64,000 nt of DNA. Origin: Scardovia wiggsiae. GTDB taxonomy: Bacteria; Actinomycetota; Actinomycetes; Actinomycetales; Bifidobacteriaceae. Under the pieces are notes generated by a model. The model was not told the DNA's origin. It ran no database searches and saw nothing but the letters and a program-made list of their open reading frames with translations. This document shows, one piece after another, positions 8,012-16,700 of this stretch. Position numbers and translations under genes: made by a program. The stretch spans positions 62,001 to 126,000 of the forward strand of contig NZ_CP157350.1 of assembly GCF_051045985.1 (NCBI RefSeq). Reading direction: 5' to 3'. Positions within the stretch are counted from its first letter, which is position 1. Every line of letters begins with the position of its first letter.

Positions 8012-9193
8012 AACAGACATGGCGATAACCCGCGCAGCCCCGCCGAGCGCCCAGCGTTCCCACCCGTATTTCAGGATCTCAAACTGCACCTGCTGAGCCC
8101 TGCTGTGCCGGTAGCGGCCGGCGCCCGTCCTGATGGATTCCAGTGCGCTTTCAGCCAGATATGCTGATTCGCCCCCAATAAGTATTTTTTCGGGCATCGC
8201 CATATTGGCAACTGTCGCTATGAGGACCCCAAGCCTGTAGCATGTGCGTTCCACAAGGTAGCGGGCTATGGGTTTGCCTGATTCCGCGTTGCGGGCGAAA
8301 TCCTCGAATGTAGATGCATGCCCGATAAGCTGCGAATATTCCATGGCTATTGACGGTGAAGTCAGGCACTGCGAGCAGCCTTTGTGCCCGGCGTAGCAGA
8401 CCGGCCCGTCGGGGTCAACGGGCACATGCCCCGCCATACCGTAACTTTTATCGGGGTAATCAACGGGCTCCCCGCCGTCGCACAGCGCATACCCGATCCC
8501 CAGCCCGATGGTCAGCAGGGCGAACCGCCGGGAACTGCGGCCTGCACCGAACCAGCTTTCGTATGCGAGCAGGGAATCCAGATCATTGAATACTGCTGCC
8601 GGCATATGTGCGGCTTCCTGCACCATATTGCCGAAATCGACATTCTTGTTCCACTGGAGGAACGGTGCGAAAGTCACAGTATTGTCGTTGAGGATATGCC
8701 CGCCTATTGTGATCCCTGCTGCCGAGGGCTGGGGGAAACCGCGTTCTGCAGCAGCCTGTGACAGCTGCCCTATTCCCTGGGAGATCAGGGCCGTAAGGTT
8801 TTCCGGACGGTTATCGGTATAGTGGATGATAAGGGGTTCGCAGATTGCAGAGCACATTGCATCGGTCACTGCCATTATGCATTCGTAGGTGTGTATATTG
8901 ACGCCTATATAAGTCCGGGATTTTGCCGCTATCTGCAGTGCGGTCTGCGGCCTCCCCCTGCCGGCATCTCCCGTGCGCATTTCTGCACTGCCGGGAGAAG
9001 CTGCGGCATCGCTTTCTTCGATGATGCCGTCATACAGCAGTTCGCCGGTTATCTTCGATAATGTCCCCTGTGACAGCTTGTGCTTCCGTGCCAGCTGCGA
9101 CCGTGAAACAGGACTGTTCCGCATGATATCGGCAGCGATTGCGTGTGTATTTTCTGAGTGCCTGAACCATAAAGGTATGCGATTATTTTCCAT
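8003..9193 (-). CDS. ROK-family transcriptional regulator
   Basis: A NagC/XylR-type sugar-responsive regulator, about 396 residues from ATG 9193. A winged helix-turn-helix occupies roughly residues 18-65 (SRSQLARKHKLSQGTLSKIT). A ROK domain follows, with the glycine-rich TIGLGIGYALCDGG stretch and a zinc-site region AGHVPVDPDGPVCYAGHKGC containing clustered Cys and His. The N-terminal phosphate-binding motif of sugar kinases is degenerate (GVNIHTYECIMAV), consistent with regulation, not catalysis. The open frame extends to 9301, but the ATG at 9193 starts the conserved region; it has no Shine-Dalgarno and has GATAAT 9 nt upstream. It lies between the alpha-galactosidase and transporter genes and probably controls both. 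Confidence 0.88.
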   Translation of the reverse strand: MENNRIPLWFRHSENTHAIAADIMRNSPVSRSQLARKHKLSQGTLSKITGELLYDGIIEESDAAASPGSAEMRTGDAGRGRPQTALQIAAKSRTYIGVNIHTYECIMAVTDAMCSAICEPLIIHYTDNRPENLTALISQGIGQLSQAAAERGFPQPSAAGITIGGHILNDNTVTFAPFLQWNKNVDFGNMVQEAAHMPAAVFNDLDSLLAYESWFGAGRSSRRFALLTIGLGIGYALCDGGEPVDYPDKSYGMAGHVPVDPDGPVCYAGHKGCSQCLTSPSIAMEYSQLIGHASTFEDFARNAESGKPIARYLVERTCYRLGVLIATVANMAMPEKILIGGESAYLAESALESIRTGAGRYRHSRAQQVQFEILKYGWERWALGGAARVIAMSVKG

Positions 9194-9331
9194 ATATACT
9201 AAATTATCATGCTTTACTTTCAAAACAATAGGAACATGCCCAAAGTAGGAATATAAATCGAAAGAAATTAGACTGGGCAGTGTTGTAGTGAGTTGCGGCA
9301 TGGCTGCCGTACCATGGTAAAAGGAGTCATT
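9194..9331. promoter_or_regulatory. Divergent control region of ROK gene and sugar transporter operon
   Basis: An AT-rich 138-bp region between divergent starts. On the plus strand a TATAAA-like string lies at about 9252 and AAGGAG just precedes ATG 9332. On the minus strand GATAAT (9203-9208) lies 9 nt from the ROK ATG. The TACTTT/AAAGTA halves near 9215 and 9243 are too far apart to be a convincing operator, but this is where a ROK site is expected. Confidence 0.4.
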
Positions 9332-10612
9332 ATGAGGAATGGCACCCTTAAAATGAGGAAGATAATAGGACGGCTTATCAGTACAGTGGCTACCGTAGCG
9401 TTAGCAGGTTCAGCGCTCGCGGCGTGCGGCAGCTCCCAGTCGCAGCAGGTCACCCTTGATTTTTTCCAGTTTAAGGCGGAAGCTGCTTCATGGTTTACCC
9501 AGAAGGCGCGTGAATTTGAGAAACTTCATCCCAATATTACAATCAATGTCAATAACACGGCAAATGCGCAGACCGATATGCGCACACGGCTGGTAAAAGG
9601 TCGGGTACCCGATGTTATCACATTGAACGGCGATATCAGCTACGGATATTTTGCAGCTTCGGGGGTCTACCATAACTGGGAAGGCGACCCAATCACGAAA
9701 AGGCTCAATACCGGCATGCTGCAGATATCAAGGGATCTCGTCCAGACGTCCGATCCGGCAAAGAAAAAGCTGTATGCCCTCCCATACGCCGGCAATGCTT
9801 CAGGCTATATCATCAATACTGACCTGTGGAAAAAAGCGGGACTTGACCCTGATAATCCCCCGCAGACGTGGGACAGCTTTATCGCAGCATTGCAGAAGCT
9901 CAAAAGCGCGGGGATCACGCCGGTTGAGGCATCGTGGGCGGATACATGGACCCTCCAGGCCCCTCTGGCTTCCCTGAACGGTACCCTTGTACCGCTGAGC
10001 GACTATACGAAACTCAAGAAGAAGGAAACCGATTTCGGCAAGCTGTGGACTGAAACTGCTCAGAAGGAGCATACTTTGTATACGTATGCGCAGCCAAACA
10101 AAGGCGTGACATACCAGCAGGCCACGCAGGACTTCGCCAACGGCAAGGCTGCCATCCTCCCTCTCGGGACGTATGCCATACCGCAGGTCACATCGGTCAA
10201 TAAGGATATCAGCCTGCGCTTCGCCAACATGCCTGCAACCAATAATGCCAATGAGCAGAAACTTGTTGCCGGTGACGATGTGCTCCTCACTATGGGCGCA
10301 AACACCAAGCATGAAAAGGAAGCACGCATGTTTATAGAATTCCTTCTCAGTGAGAAGAATGTAGCTGAATATGCTAAAGCCCAGTACGCCTTTACGCCGC
10401 TGAAGGAAACACAGGCAGGCGGCAGGGAGATCGCCCCCGTACTTCCTTTCTTCCGCTCGGGCCGCATCGTAGATTTCTGCGACCATCAGATACCTTCATC
10501 CATCAATCTCGCAGGCTTCCTGCAGGCACTGGTAACAACAGGCAATACGAAGCAGTTTACCGATGCCATGCAGAAAGAATGGGATAAAGTCCAGTCCAGG
10601 ACTTTTGAGTAG
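9332..10612 (+). CDS. Sugar ABC transporter substrate-binding lipoprotein
   Basis: Extracellular solute-binding protein (family 1) that delivers an oligosaccharide to the two permeases encoded directly downstream. From ATG 9332 there is a lipoprotein signal with lipobox LAAC (Cys32). The mature domain contains features usual in this family, such as DVITLNGDISYGYFAASGVY and the C-terminal hinge with VAGDDVLLTMGAN. The start is set by AAGGAG six bases upstream; the open frame from 9293 is too long for a signal peptide. Given flanking alpha-galactosidase and GH13 alpha-glucosidase, likely ligands are raffinose, melibiose or isomalto-type sugars. This is an inference from context. Confidence 0.9.
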   Translation: MRNGTLKMRKIIGRLISTVATVALAGSALAACGSSQSQQVTLDFFQFKAEAASWFTQKAREFEKLHPNITINVNNTANAQTDMRTRLVKGRVPDVITLNGDISYGYFAASGVYHNWEGDPITKRLNTGMLQISRDLVQTSDPAKKKLYALPYAGNASGYIINTDLWKKAGLDPDNPPQTWDSFIAALQKLKSAGITPVEASWADTWTLQAPLASLNGTLVPLSDYTKLKKKETDFGKLWTETAQKEHTLYTYAQPNKGVTYQQATQDFANGKAAILPLGTYAIPQVTSVNKDISLRFANMPATNNANEQKLVAGDDVLLTMGANTKHEKEARMFIEFLLSEKNVAEYAKAQYAFTPLKETQAGGREIAPVLPFFRSGRIVDFCDHQIPSSINLAGFLQALVTTGNTKQFTDAMQKEWDKVQSRTFE

Positions 10613-10629
10613 GGCAACAGGAGACCATT

Positions 10630-11580
10630 ATGACAACAGTGTCAACTTCTCTGCATCCAAGGCCGGGATCTGCACGTTCAGGTGCGGGCCCCGTATCCTC
10701 CAAAAAAGAGGGGAGGGCAGGCAGGCGGCTGGACCGTACCTATTACTGGATGACGGTCCCTGCAGCGCTGATCTTTGCTTTCTTCCTGTACGTACCGTTC
10801 ATCCAGGGTATCCTGTATTCATTTACGAATTCGCAGGGTTTCGGTACCTATAAATGGATCGGGCTGAAAAATTACATTGCCCTGTTCCAGGACGACCGTG
10901 TATGGCATGCGTACGGTTTTTCGATTTTTATCGCTGTCATATGCACGGTCCTTATCAACCTTATCGCAATGTTCCTGGCTGTGCTGCTGAACTCACGCAT
11001 TGCTTTTAAGAACGGGTTCCGTGCAATATATTTCATCCCGTACACTTTGGCAGTCCTTGTTATCGGCTATGTCTTCAAATATATTTTCATGGTGCCGCTG
11101 CCGGCGCTCGGCCAGGCACTCCATATCGACTGGCTGAGCACATCCATGATTACCAGCGCGCAGCTGGCCTGGATACCTATCGTCTTCCTTACGGTGTGGC
11201 AGTCAGTGGCGTACAACACATTGCTGTACCTGGCCGGCCTGCAGACTATTGATCAGGAAGTGTATGAGGCGGCGGAAATAGACGGTGCAAATGCATGGCA
11301 GGGCTTCTGGCGGATCACTTTCCCGCTTCTCGGCCCATTCGTGACCATAAATATGGTGCTGTCGCTGAAAAATGCCCTCGGGGCGTTCGACCAGGTCGTA
11401 GCATTGACCGGAGGCGGGCCTGATTCCGCAACGGAAACCGTTTCTTACCTGATCTACAATAACGGCCTGACGGGCGGCGAATATGCCTATCAGACAGCAG
11501 ATGCAGTCGTGTACTTCATCCTGCTGGCTGTTATCGCCTTCGTACAGTTACGGTTCTTCTCAAACAGGGAGCAGATCTGA
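10630..11580 (+). CDS. Sugar ABC transporter permease (MalF type)
   Basis: A 316-residue inner-membrane permease with six predicted membrane segments after a basic 35-residue cytoplasmic N-terminus. The cytoplasmic EAA loop, the docking site for the ATPase, is clear: EAAEIDGANAWQGFWRITFP. It is preceded by AGGAG and overlaps the next permease by four bases (ATGA-type), so the two are translationally coupled. It forms the heterodimeric pore with the following gene. No ATPase is encoded in the locus, as is usual for bifidobacterial sugar importers that share an MsiK-type ATPase. Confidence 0.92.
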   Translation: MTTVSTSLHPRPGSARSGAGPVSSKKEGRAGRRLDRTYYWMTVPAALIFAFFLYVPFIQGILYSFTNSQGFGTYKWIGLKNYIALFQDDRVWHAYGFSIFIAVICTVLINLIAMFLAVLLNSRIAFKNGFRAIYFIPYTLAVLVIGYVFKYIFMVPLPALGQALHIDWLSTSMITSAQLAWIPIVFLTVWQSVAYNTLLYLAGLQTIDQEVYEAAEIDGANAWQGFWRITFPLLGPFVTINMVLSLKNALGAFDQVVALTGGGPDSATETVSYLIYNNGLTGGEYAYQTADAVVYFILLAVIAFVQLRFFSNREQI

Positions 11581-12533
11581 TGAGCAGTGCACATCCAAAT
11601 ACTGCAGGTGCTGCAGGGACGCAGCAGAAAAAGCCGGGCCTCGGCTCCATGGGGCGCCAGGGGCGTAATGTCGGTGCAGCGAAACGCTATGGCTCCAATA
11701 GGGGAAAGCTGCGCCTGTCCAAACAGAACCGTGTGAACTGGCCGCTGACCGTACTGGCTGCAGTGCTCTCCCTGGTTATCCTTGTGCCGCTGTACTTCGC
11801 TGTAGTGTCGTCGCTGAAAGATAATGCTACTATCGGCGGATTTGAGCTGCCGAAAACATGGAACTGGGGCAATTACGCCCAGGCATGGAATATGGTGAAT
11901 TACCCCCATGCAGCATGGACGACCCTTCTGATCACTGTGTGCGCAACAGCACTTACCCTGGTGAGCAATACGTTCGTAGCATATGCCATCGCCCGCAATA
12001 TGGACAGGCCGTTCTTCAAATTCCTCTATTATTTCTTTATTGCAGCCATGTTCGTGCCGTTTACAGTGATCATGCTGCCTCTGGCCCGCCAGATGGGATG
12101 GATGCATCTGGACAACCAGTTCGGCCTGATCATCCTGTACACGGTGCTTGGCCTGGGGACGAACCTTTTTATCGGGGTCGGGTTTATCCGCTCTATCCCT
12201 GTGTCCCTGGAAGAAGCTGCGCGGATCGACGGAGCGAGTACGTGGCGCGTATTCTGGACTATCGTCTTTCCGCTGATGGGGCCTATAAACGCGACTATCG
12301 GCATTATGACAGTGCTGTGGGTGTGGAACGATTTCATGCTTCCGCTGATCATCCTTACCAATCAGCAGGATTCAACTATCCAGCTGTCGCAGTACGTGTT
12401 CTCGTCGCAGTTCAATACTAACTATCCCGTAGCGTTCGCCAGCTATCTGATGGCTATGGCCCCCGTCCTCATCGTATACATTTTTGCCCAGAGATGGGTA
12501 GTGTCCGGCGTGATGCGGGGTGCTGTAAAGTAG
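11580..12533 (+). CDS. Sugar ABC transporter permease (MalG type)
   Basis: The second pore subunit, 317 residues. A strongly basic N-terminus of about 50 residues precedes six membrane segments. The EAA loop reads EEAARIDGASTWRVFWTIVFP. The start codon overlaps the stop of the preceding permease. It is followed at 103 bp by a GH13 glucosidase on the same strand with no terminator between, so all four genes from 9332 likely form one transcript. Confidence 0.92.
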   Translation: MSSAHPNTAGAAGTQQKKPGLGSMGRQGRNVGAAKRYGSNRGKLRLSKQNRVNWPLTVLAAVLSLVILVPLYFAVVSSLKDNATIGGFELPKTWNWGNYAQAWNMVNYPHAAWTTLLITVCATALTLVSNTFVAYAIARNMDRPFFKFLYYFFIAAMFVPFTVIMLPLARQMGWMHLDNQFGLIILYTVLGLGTNLFIGVGFIRSIPVSLEEAARIDGASTWRVFWTIVFPLMGPINATIGIMTVLWVWNDFMLPLIILTNQQDSTIQLSQYVFSSQFNTNYPVAFASYLMAMAPVLIVYIFAQRWVVSGVMRGAVK

Positions 12534-12560
12534 GCAGAGGCGAAACCCGGTGATCCGGCA

Positions 12561-12586
12561 GTAAACTGAAACCGGTAAACTGAAAC
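12561..12586 (+). repeat. 12-bp direct repeat, 14-bp spacing
   Basis: GTAAACTGAAAC occurs at 12561-12572 and 12575-12586 in the gap between the permease and the GH13 gene. The period is close to one helical turn and a half; it may be chance duplication or a binding site for a secondary regulator of the glucosidase gene. Confidence 0.6.
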
Positions 12587-12635
12587 TGGCGAGCTAATAT
12601 CGGCAATATCGATAAATAAATATTGAGGAGCAGTT

Positions 12636-14492
12636 ATGACTGATTCCGGGCGCAAAGCAGTCCCGCAGCAGGTGCATACTAACGGCGATACGCCCAACCC
12701 GTGGTGGTCTAATGCTGTCGTATATCAGATATATCCCCGGTCTTTCCAGGATACTGATGGTGATGGCATAGGGGATTTGCGCGGGATCACGTCGCGCCTG
12801 GATTACCTGGCTGATCTGGGCGTAGATGTTATCTGGCTGTCCCCGGTATACAGGTCGCCTCAGGATGATAACGGCTACGATATTGCGGATTACCAGGATA
12901 TAGATCCGATGTTCGGGACGCTTGACGATATGGACGAGCTTATCGCGCAGGCGCACAGGCACGGGCTGAAAATCGTGATGGATCTGGTTGTCAACCATAC
13001 ATCAGACGAGCATGCATGGTTCCAGGCATCGCGTGATAAAAACGATCCGCATGCTGACTGGTACTGGTGGCGCCCGGCTAAAGAAGGGCACGAACCCGGT
13101 ACTGAGGGCGCAGAGCCCAACGGGTGGGGATCGTATTTCGGCGGGTCGGCATGGGAATTCGATCCGCTCCGCGGAGAGTACTATTTCCACCAGTTCTCAA
13201 AGAAACAGCCGGATCTGAACTGGGAAAACTCCAGTATGCGCCAGGCGGTATATACCATGATGAACTGGTGGATGGACCGCGGTGTCGATGGATTCCGTAT
13301 GGATGTGATCACCCTGATCTCCAAGAAAGTAGATGAGGCCGGGGAGCTTCCTGGAGTAGGGGGTTCTGCCGTATTCGCGGGTGCTGCCGGCCCGGAAGGG
13401 TATTCCAGCCCCGCCCCGTTCTGCCAGGACGGCCCGCGGCTCGATGAATTCCTTGCTGAGATGCATAAGGAAGTGTTCGACGGCAGGGAGGGGTACCTTA
13501 CTGTCGGTGAATCTCCGGGGATCACGCCTGAACGGGACGAATATATTACCGATCCGGTGCATCGTGAGCTTGATATGCTGTTCCTGTTTGAACATACCGA
13601 TGTTGACCATGGTGCTGACGGCAAGTGGACAGTAACCCCATGGAAGCTCACTGAGCTGAAAAGGGCTATGGGTGCCCAGCAGAAGGCAGTTGAAAAAGCC
13701 GGGTGGGCAACACTATTCTTCAACAACCATGACCAGCCGCGTTCAGTATCGCGCTGGGGCGACACGAGTACAGACGGGCTCCGCATACGCTCGGCTAAGG
13801 CGCTTGCCCTGCTTATGCATATGCACCGCGGTACGCCGTATGTGTACCAGGGCGAAGAGCTGGGCATGACGAATGCAGGTTTTACGAGTCTTGGCCAGTA
13901 CCGTGACCTGGAATCGATCAATATGTACCATCAGCGTGTGGATGAAGCCAAAGTGTCAACAGGCGGAGAGATGCTTGCAGGGCTGGCGGCTATGAGCCGC
14001 GACAACTCGCGCACCCCAATGCAGTGGGACAGCACCGGGTACGCTGGCTTTACGGCAGAATACGCGCCGACGGAACCGTGGATATCTGTGAACCCCAATA
14101 AAGATACGGTCAACGCGCATGACGAAATACGGGATCCGGATTCTGTATATTCCTTTTATAAAGAGCTGATCCGCCTGCGGCATGACAATGTGCTCGTTTC
14201 TGCGGGGAAGTGGGATCTGCTGGATGCCGATGACGAACAGGTCTATGCTTTTACGCGCAGCCTGCCTGCTGATGAATCCCGCGGCATCCCTGAAGCGGAC
14301 GGGCATCAGCTGCTTGTAGCCGTTAATGTATCGTCACAGCCCGCAAAGGTGCCGCCCCAGACAGCGGCTCTGGTGAATGGGCGGGCCGGTGCGGACCAGA
14401 TACTGGTCTCAACATACAGGCCTGAGGAAACTGTGGCCTCACTGCTTATCGGCAGGCTTTCCCCATGGGAGGCTTTCGTATACCAGCTGTAG
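12636..14492 (+). CDS. Alpha-glucosidase / oligo-1,6-glucosidase, GH13
   Basis: A 618-residue cytoplasmic GH13 enzyme that hydrolyses alpha-glucosidic bonds of short sugars. All conserved regions are present: DLVVNHTSDEH (region I), GFRMDVI with nucleophile Asp223 (region II), GESPG with acid/base Glu292 (region III) and FFNNHDQPR with stabiliser Asp366 (region IV). The opening WWSNAVVYQIYPRSFQDTDG is typical of the oligo-1,6-glucosidase / AglA group (GH13_31-like). No signal peptide is seen. GAGGAG lies 8 nt before the ATG. It is the last gene of the transporter operon and, with the GH36 enzyme, would convert the imported galactoside or glucoside to monosaccharides. Exact linkage preference is not determinable by eye. 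Confidence 0.9.
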   Translation: MTDSGRKAVPQQVHTNGDTPNPWWSNAVVYQIYPRSFQDTDGDGIGDLRGITSRLDYLADLGVDVIWLSPVYRSPQDDNGYDIADYQDIDPMFGTLDDMDELIAQAHRHGLKIVMDLVVNHTSDEHAWFQASRDKNDPHADWYWWRPAKEGHEPGTEGAEPNGWGSYFGGSAWEFDPLRGEYYFHQFSKKQPDLNWENSSMRQAVYTMMNWWMDRGVDGFRMDVITLISKKVDEAGELPGVGGSAVFAGAAGPEGYSSPAPFCQDGPRLDEFLAEMHKEVFDGREGYLTVGESPGITPERDEYITDPVHRELDMLFLFEHTDVDHGADGKWTVTPWKLTELKRAMGAQQKAVEKAGWATLFFNNHDQPRSVSRWGDTSTDGLRIRSAKALALLMHMHRGTPYVYQGEELGMTNAGFTSLGQYRDLESINMYHQRVDEAKVSTGGEMLAGLAAMSRDNSRTPMQWDSTGYAGFTAEYAPTEPWISVNPNKDTVNAHDEIRDPDSVYSFYKELIRLRHDNVLVSAGKWDLLDADDEQVYAFTRSLPADESRGIPEADGHQLLVAVNVSSQPAKVPPQTAALVNGRAGADQILVSTYRPEETVASLLIGRLSPWEAFVYQL

Positions 14493-14607
14493 GCATTTAT
14501 TGGCTTATACAACACGCATACAGGCTGCGGGATGGCGCACTGTCCGGACGCAGCATTGCCGCCGTACAACATTACCAATATACGTATAGAACAGTGAGGC
14601 TGTTATC

Positions 14608-15687
14608 ATGGAAGGCATGACGGTTCGGAATTCCCATCAGGCGCACGCAGTAACTGACCGGCTTTCAATGGTCATTGTGACATATAAACGTCAGGAGCTG
14701 CTCCAGGAACTGTGCGATTCCATTAAAGGCCTCACCATTAAGCCGTGGCGCGTCATTATAGTGGATAATGAAGCTTCCGCCGACACACAGAGGATCGCTG
14801 AAGCGCTTGAGAAAGCGCTGTCTGTGCCCGAAGGCAGGCATGCTCCCCATCGGCAGCATTCTTCGGGAAGTACCCCTTCGGCAGATGCTAAAGGCGGGAC
14901 TGACTGTGTGGTGTATATCCCTATGAAGGAAAACACCGGCGGCGCAGGGGGGTTCTACCGTGGCGTGAAAGAGGCTTACGACCGCGGCAGCGAATGGTTC
15001 TGGGTGATGGATGATGATGTAGCCGCCCTCCCTGATGCACTGGAAAAGCTGTCCCCATGGATGAAAAATTTTGAAGCCATACAGGGCGGCCGCTACGATT
15101 TTGACGGCGGCGATTTTTACTGGCAGTATCAGACTATAATCCCGCTGGGCATCCCCAACCCGTTCTCCCCGCCGAAGTTCGGCGCTTCCGGTTTCCGCCC
15201 CATGAATTCTATGTGTTTTGAAGGCGGGCTGTTCAAGAGATCGGTAGTCGATAAGGCCGGTTTCCCTGATCCCCGTTTCTTCATTGCCTGGGATGATGCC
15301 AATTTCGGATATCTTGCCAGCAAGGTTACCGAGCCCATCATTATCAGAGATAAGGTGCTGCGCCGCACGCGCACGCTCGCAAATATTGATATTGCAGGGC
15401 TTCCGCAGATCAATTCCATGTCAGACGTCAAACGTTTCTATCTTATGCGCAACCGCGGTTTCCTGGCCCGCTACTACATGGCGCATGGCGATTACTATCC
15501 GGCTGCGTTTGCATTGGGCAACGCCATCACTTTCTGCAAGGAGCTTATCCGCCTGTTTACTGTAGACAGGAAAAGCCTGCGCTCGGGGTTCATCCAGATA
15601 TGCAAAGGGTGGGCCGCAGAGCACCGCATCCTCCACGATCCGGACTGGAAACCGATGCCTGTGCCGCCCGAAAGTGCAGGGAACTGA
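14608..15687 (+). CDS. GT2 family glycosyltransferase, GlfT1/rhamnosyltransferase-like
   Basis: A 359-residue cytoplasmic-face glycosyltransferase with a GT-A fold. The N-terminal LSMVIVTYKRQELLQEL begins the nucleotide-sugar-binding domain, NTGGAGGF matches the loop seen in galactofuranosyl- and rhamnosyltransferases, the metal-binding DDD lies at residues 135-137 (WVMDDDVAALP), and FIAWDDANFGYL gives the downstream acidic motif. It is similar in plan to, but shorter than, the two GlfT2-like proteins at 46.2 and 50.5 kb and so may act on the same polymer. The start could be ATG 14608 or 14617; the latter has GGAAGG just ahead. It has its own position after the sugar operon, 115 bp downstream. 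Confidence 0.85.
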   Translation: MEGMTVRNSHQAHAVTDRLSMVIVTYKRQELLQELCDSIKGLTIKPWRVIIVDNEASADTQRIAEALEKALSVPEGRHAPHRQHSSGSTPSADAKGGTDCVVYIPMKENTGGAGGFYRGVKEAYDRGSEWFWVMDDDVAALPDALEKLSPWMKNFEAIQGGRYDFDGGDFYWQYQTIIPLGIPNPFSPPKFGASGFRPMNSMCFEGGLFKRSVVDKAGFPDPRFFIAWDDANFGYLASKVTEPIIIRDKVLRRTRTLANIDIAGLPQINSMSDVKRFYLMRNRGFLARYYMAHGDYYPAAFALGNAITFCKELIRLFTVDRKSLRSGFIQICKGWAAEHRILHDPDWKPMPVPPESAGN

Positions 15688-15849
15688 GCGGAGGCAGATA
15701 TCGAGGGGCTGATGTGGACTGATATATCAAGGCGGACGACATTGTGTTGGAGAATAAGGGCAATCAGCGGAGCCACAACCCACAGGGACAGCAAAAATAG
15801 TCTGTATAATTAGATTATCGTTGTAGTGGATATATGGAACCGTTGTAAT

Positions 15850-16296
15850 ATGGATATGAAAAAAACAACTTCAAATATAAAAGAAAGTATTGATAGTGAT
15901 ATTCATAAGGTTTGGGAAACTGTTTTAGCGGTTGAAAAATACAGTCAATGGCGGAGTGATTTAAGTAAAACGGAAGTAATAAATAAAAAACAATTTGTTG
16001 AATATGCCAAAGATGGCTTTCCTACCACCTTTACTATTACTGTTGTAAAACCGTATGAGCGTTGGGAGTTTGATATGGAAAACAGTAATATAAAAGGACA
16101 TTGGACTGGCATTTTTACTTCTAAAGGAAATAAAACTCAAATAGATTTTACAGAATGTGTAATAGTAAAAAGAATAATTATGAAACCCTTTGTAAAATCA
16201 TATTTAAGAAAACAACAATCACAATTTGTTATGGATTTAAAGAAAGTATTTATCAATAAAAATGGTGTAAGCGGTATTCCCCATATGCCTGTCTGA
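15850..16296 (+). CDS. SRPBCC-family (START-like) protein, AT-rich, probably acquired
   Basis: A protein of about 148 residues with the plan of the SRPBCC/polyketide-cyclase fold: an N-terminal IKESIDSDIHKVWETVLAVE, then EKYSQWRSDLSK, and a long C-terminal helix (KPFVKSYLRKQQSQFVMDLK). It is expected to bind a hydrophobic ligand in a deep pocket; no specific function can be named. The base and codon use are quite unlike every neighbour: A+T is about two thirds and AAA/ATA/TTA codons dominate from about 15,825 to 16,265, pointing to a Firmicutes-like donor. The last residues (GVSGIPHMPV) are encoded in sequence of normal composition, so the original stop was lost at the junction. The start may be ATG 15850 or 15856; no good ribosome-binding site is seen. 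Confidence 0.7.
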   Translation: MDMKKTTSNIKESIDSDIHKVWETVLAVEKYSQWRSDLSKTEVINKKQFVEYAKDGFPTTFTITVVKPYERWEFDMENSNIKGHWTGIFTSKGNKTQIDFTECVIVKRIIMKPFVKSYLRKQQSQFVMDLKKVFINKNGVSGIPHMPV

Positions 16297-16461
16297 ACGT
16301 TGAGAGCCCGCATGTAAAGCGTAGTCATACTGGCTCAGCTTTATTCGGGAGAAATCAGTAACTTTTGTAGCGTTAATCCCGCAGCCGGAAAGCATAATAC
16401 TGCAGAGGGCCGTGATGCCGGCTGCCATGCGCAATGGGTATATGCCCGTTTTATCCTTCAT
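16237..16461 (-). pseudogene. 5' fragment of a lipoprotein gene cut by the AT-rich insertion
   Basis: From ATG 16461, which has an excellent AGGTGG ribosome-binding site, the frame encodes a lipoprotein signal (lipobox LSGC, Cys27) and then about 35 further residues before it enters the AT-rich SRPBCC gene near 16,270, where it ends after a short unrelated tail. A functional start followed by an abrupt change of composition suggests the rest of the gene was replaced or displaced by the incoming DNA. The remaining 3' part was not found in 15,688-15,825. It could still be a short expressed lipoprotein. Confidence 0.55.
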
Positions 16462-16700
16462 ATGACCACCTTGTCGATATGGCTTGTCCCCTAATCTGAT
16501 ACAGAATGTGATTCCATTATAGCCTTATGGGAATGATGCACTGACAGGTGTTTTATCGGTTTTCTGCAAGTACTTTTTCGGGTTTGCTAGAATAAAACCG
16601 TCAGGATTATAAGGCTATATCAAGAAGCCCTTTTGCTGGATAATATAGATGTTATCTTTATGGTTTAGAGTTTTTGGTATGGCCGGGATGGAGGATAACG

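Noticed and set aside
15820..16300. An insertion sequence or integron cassette carrying the AT-rich gene
   Set aside because: No transposase, terminal inverted repeats, target duplication or attachment site could be seen at either edge.
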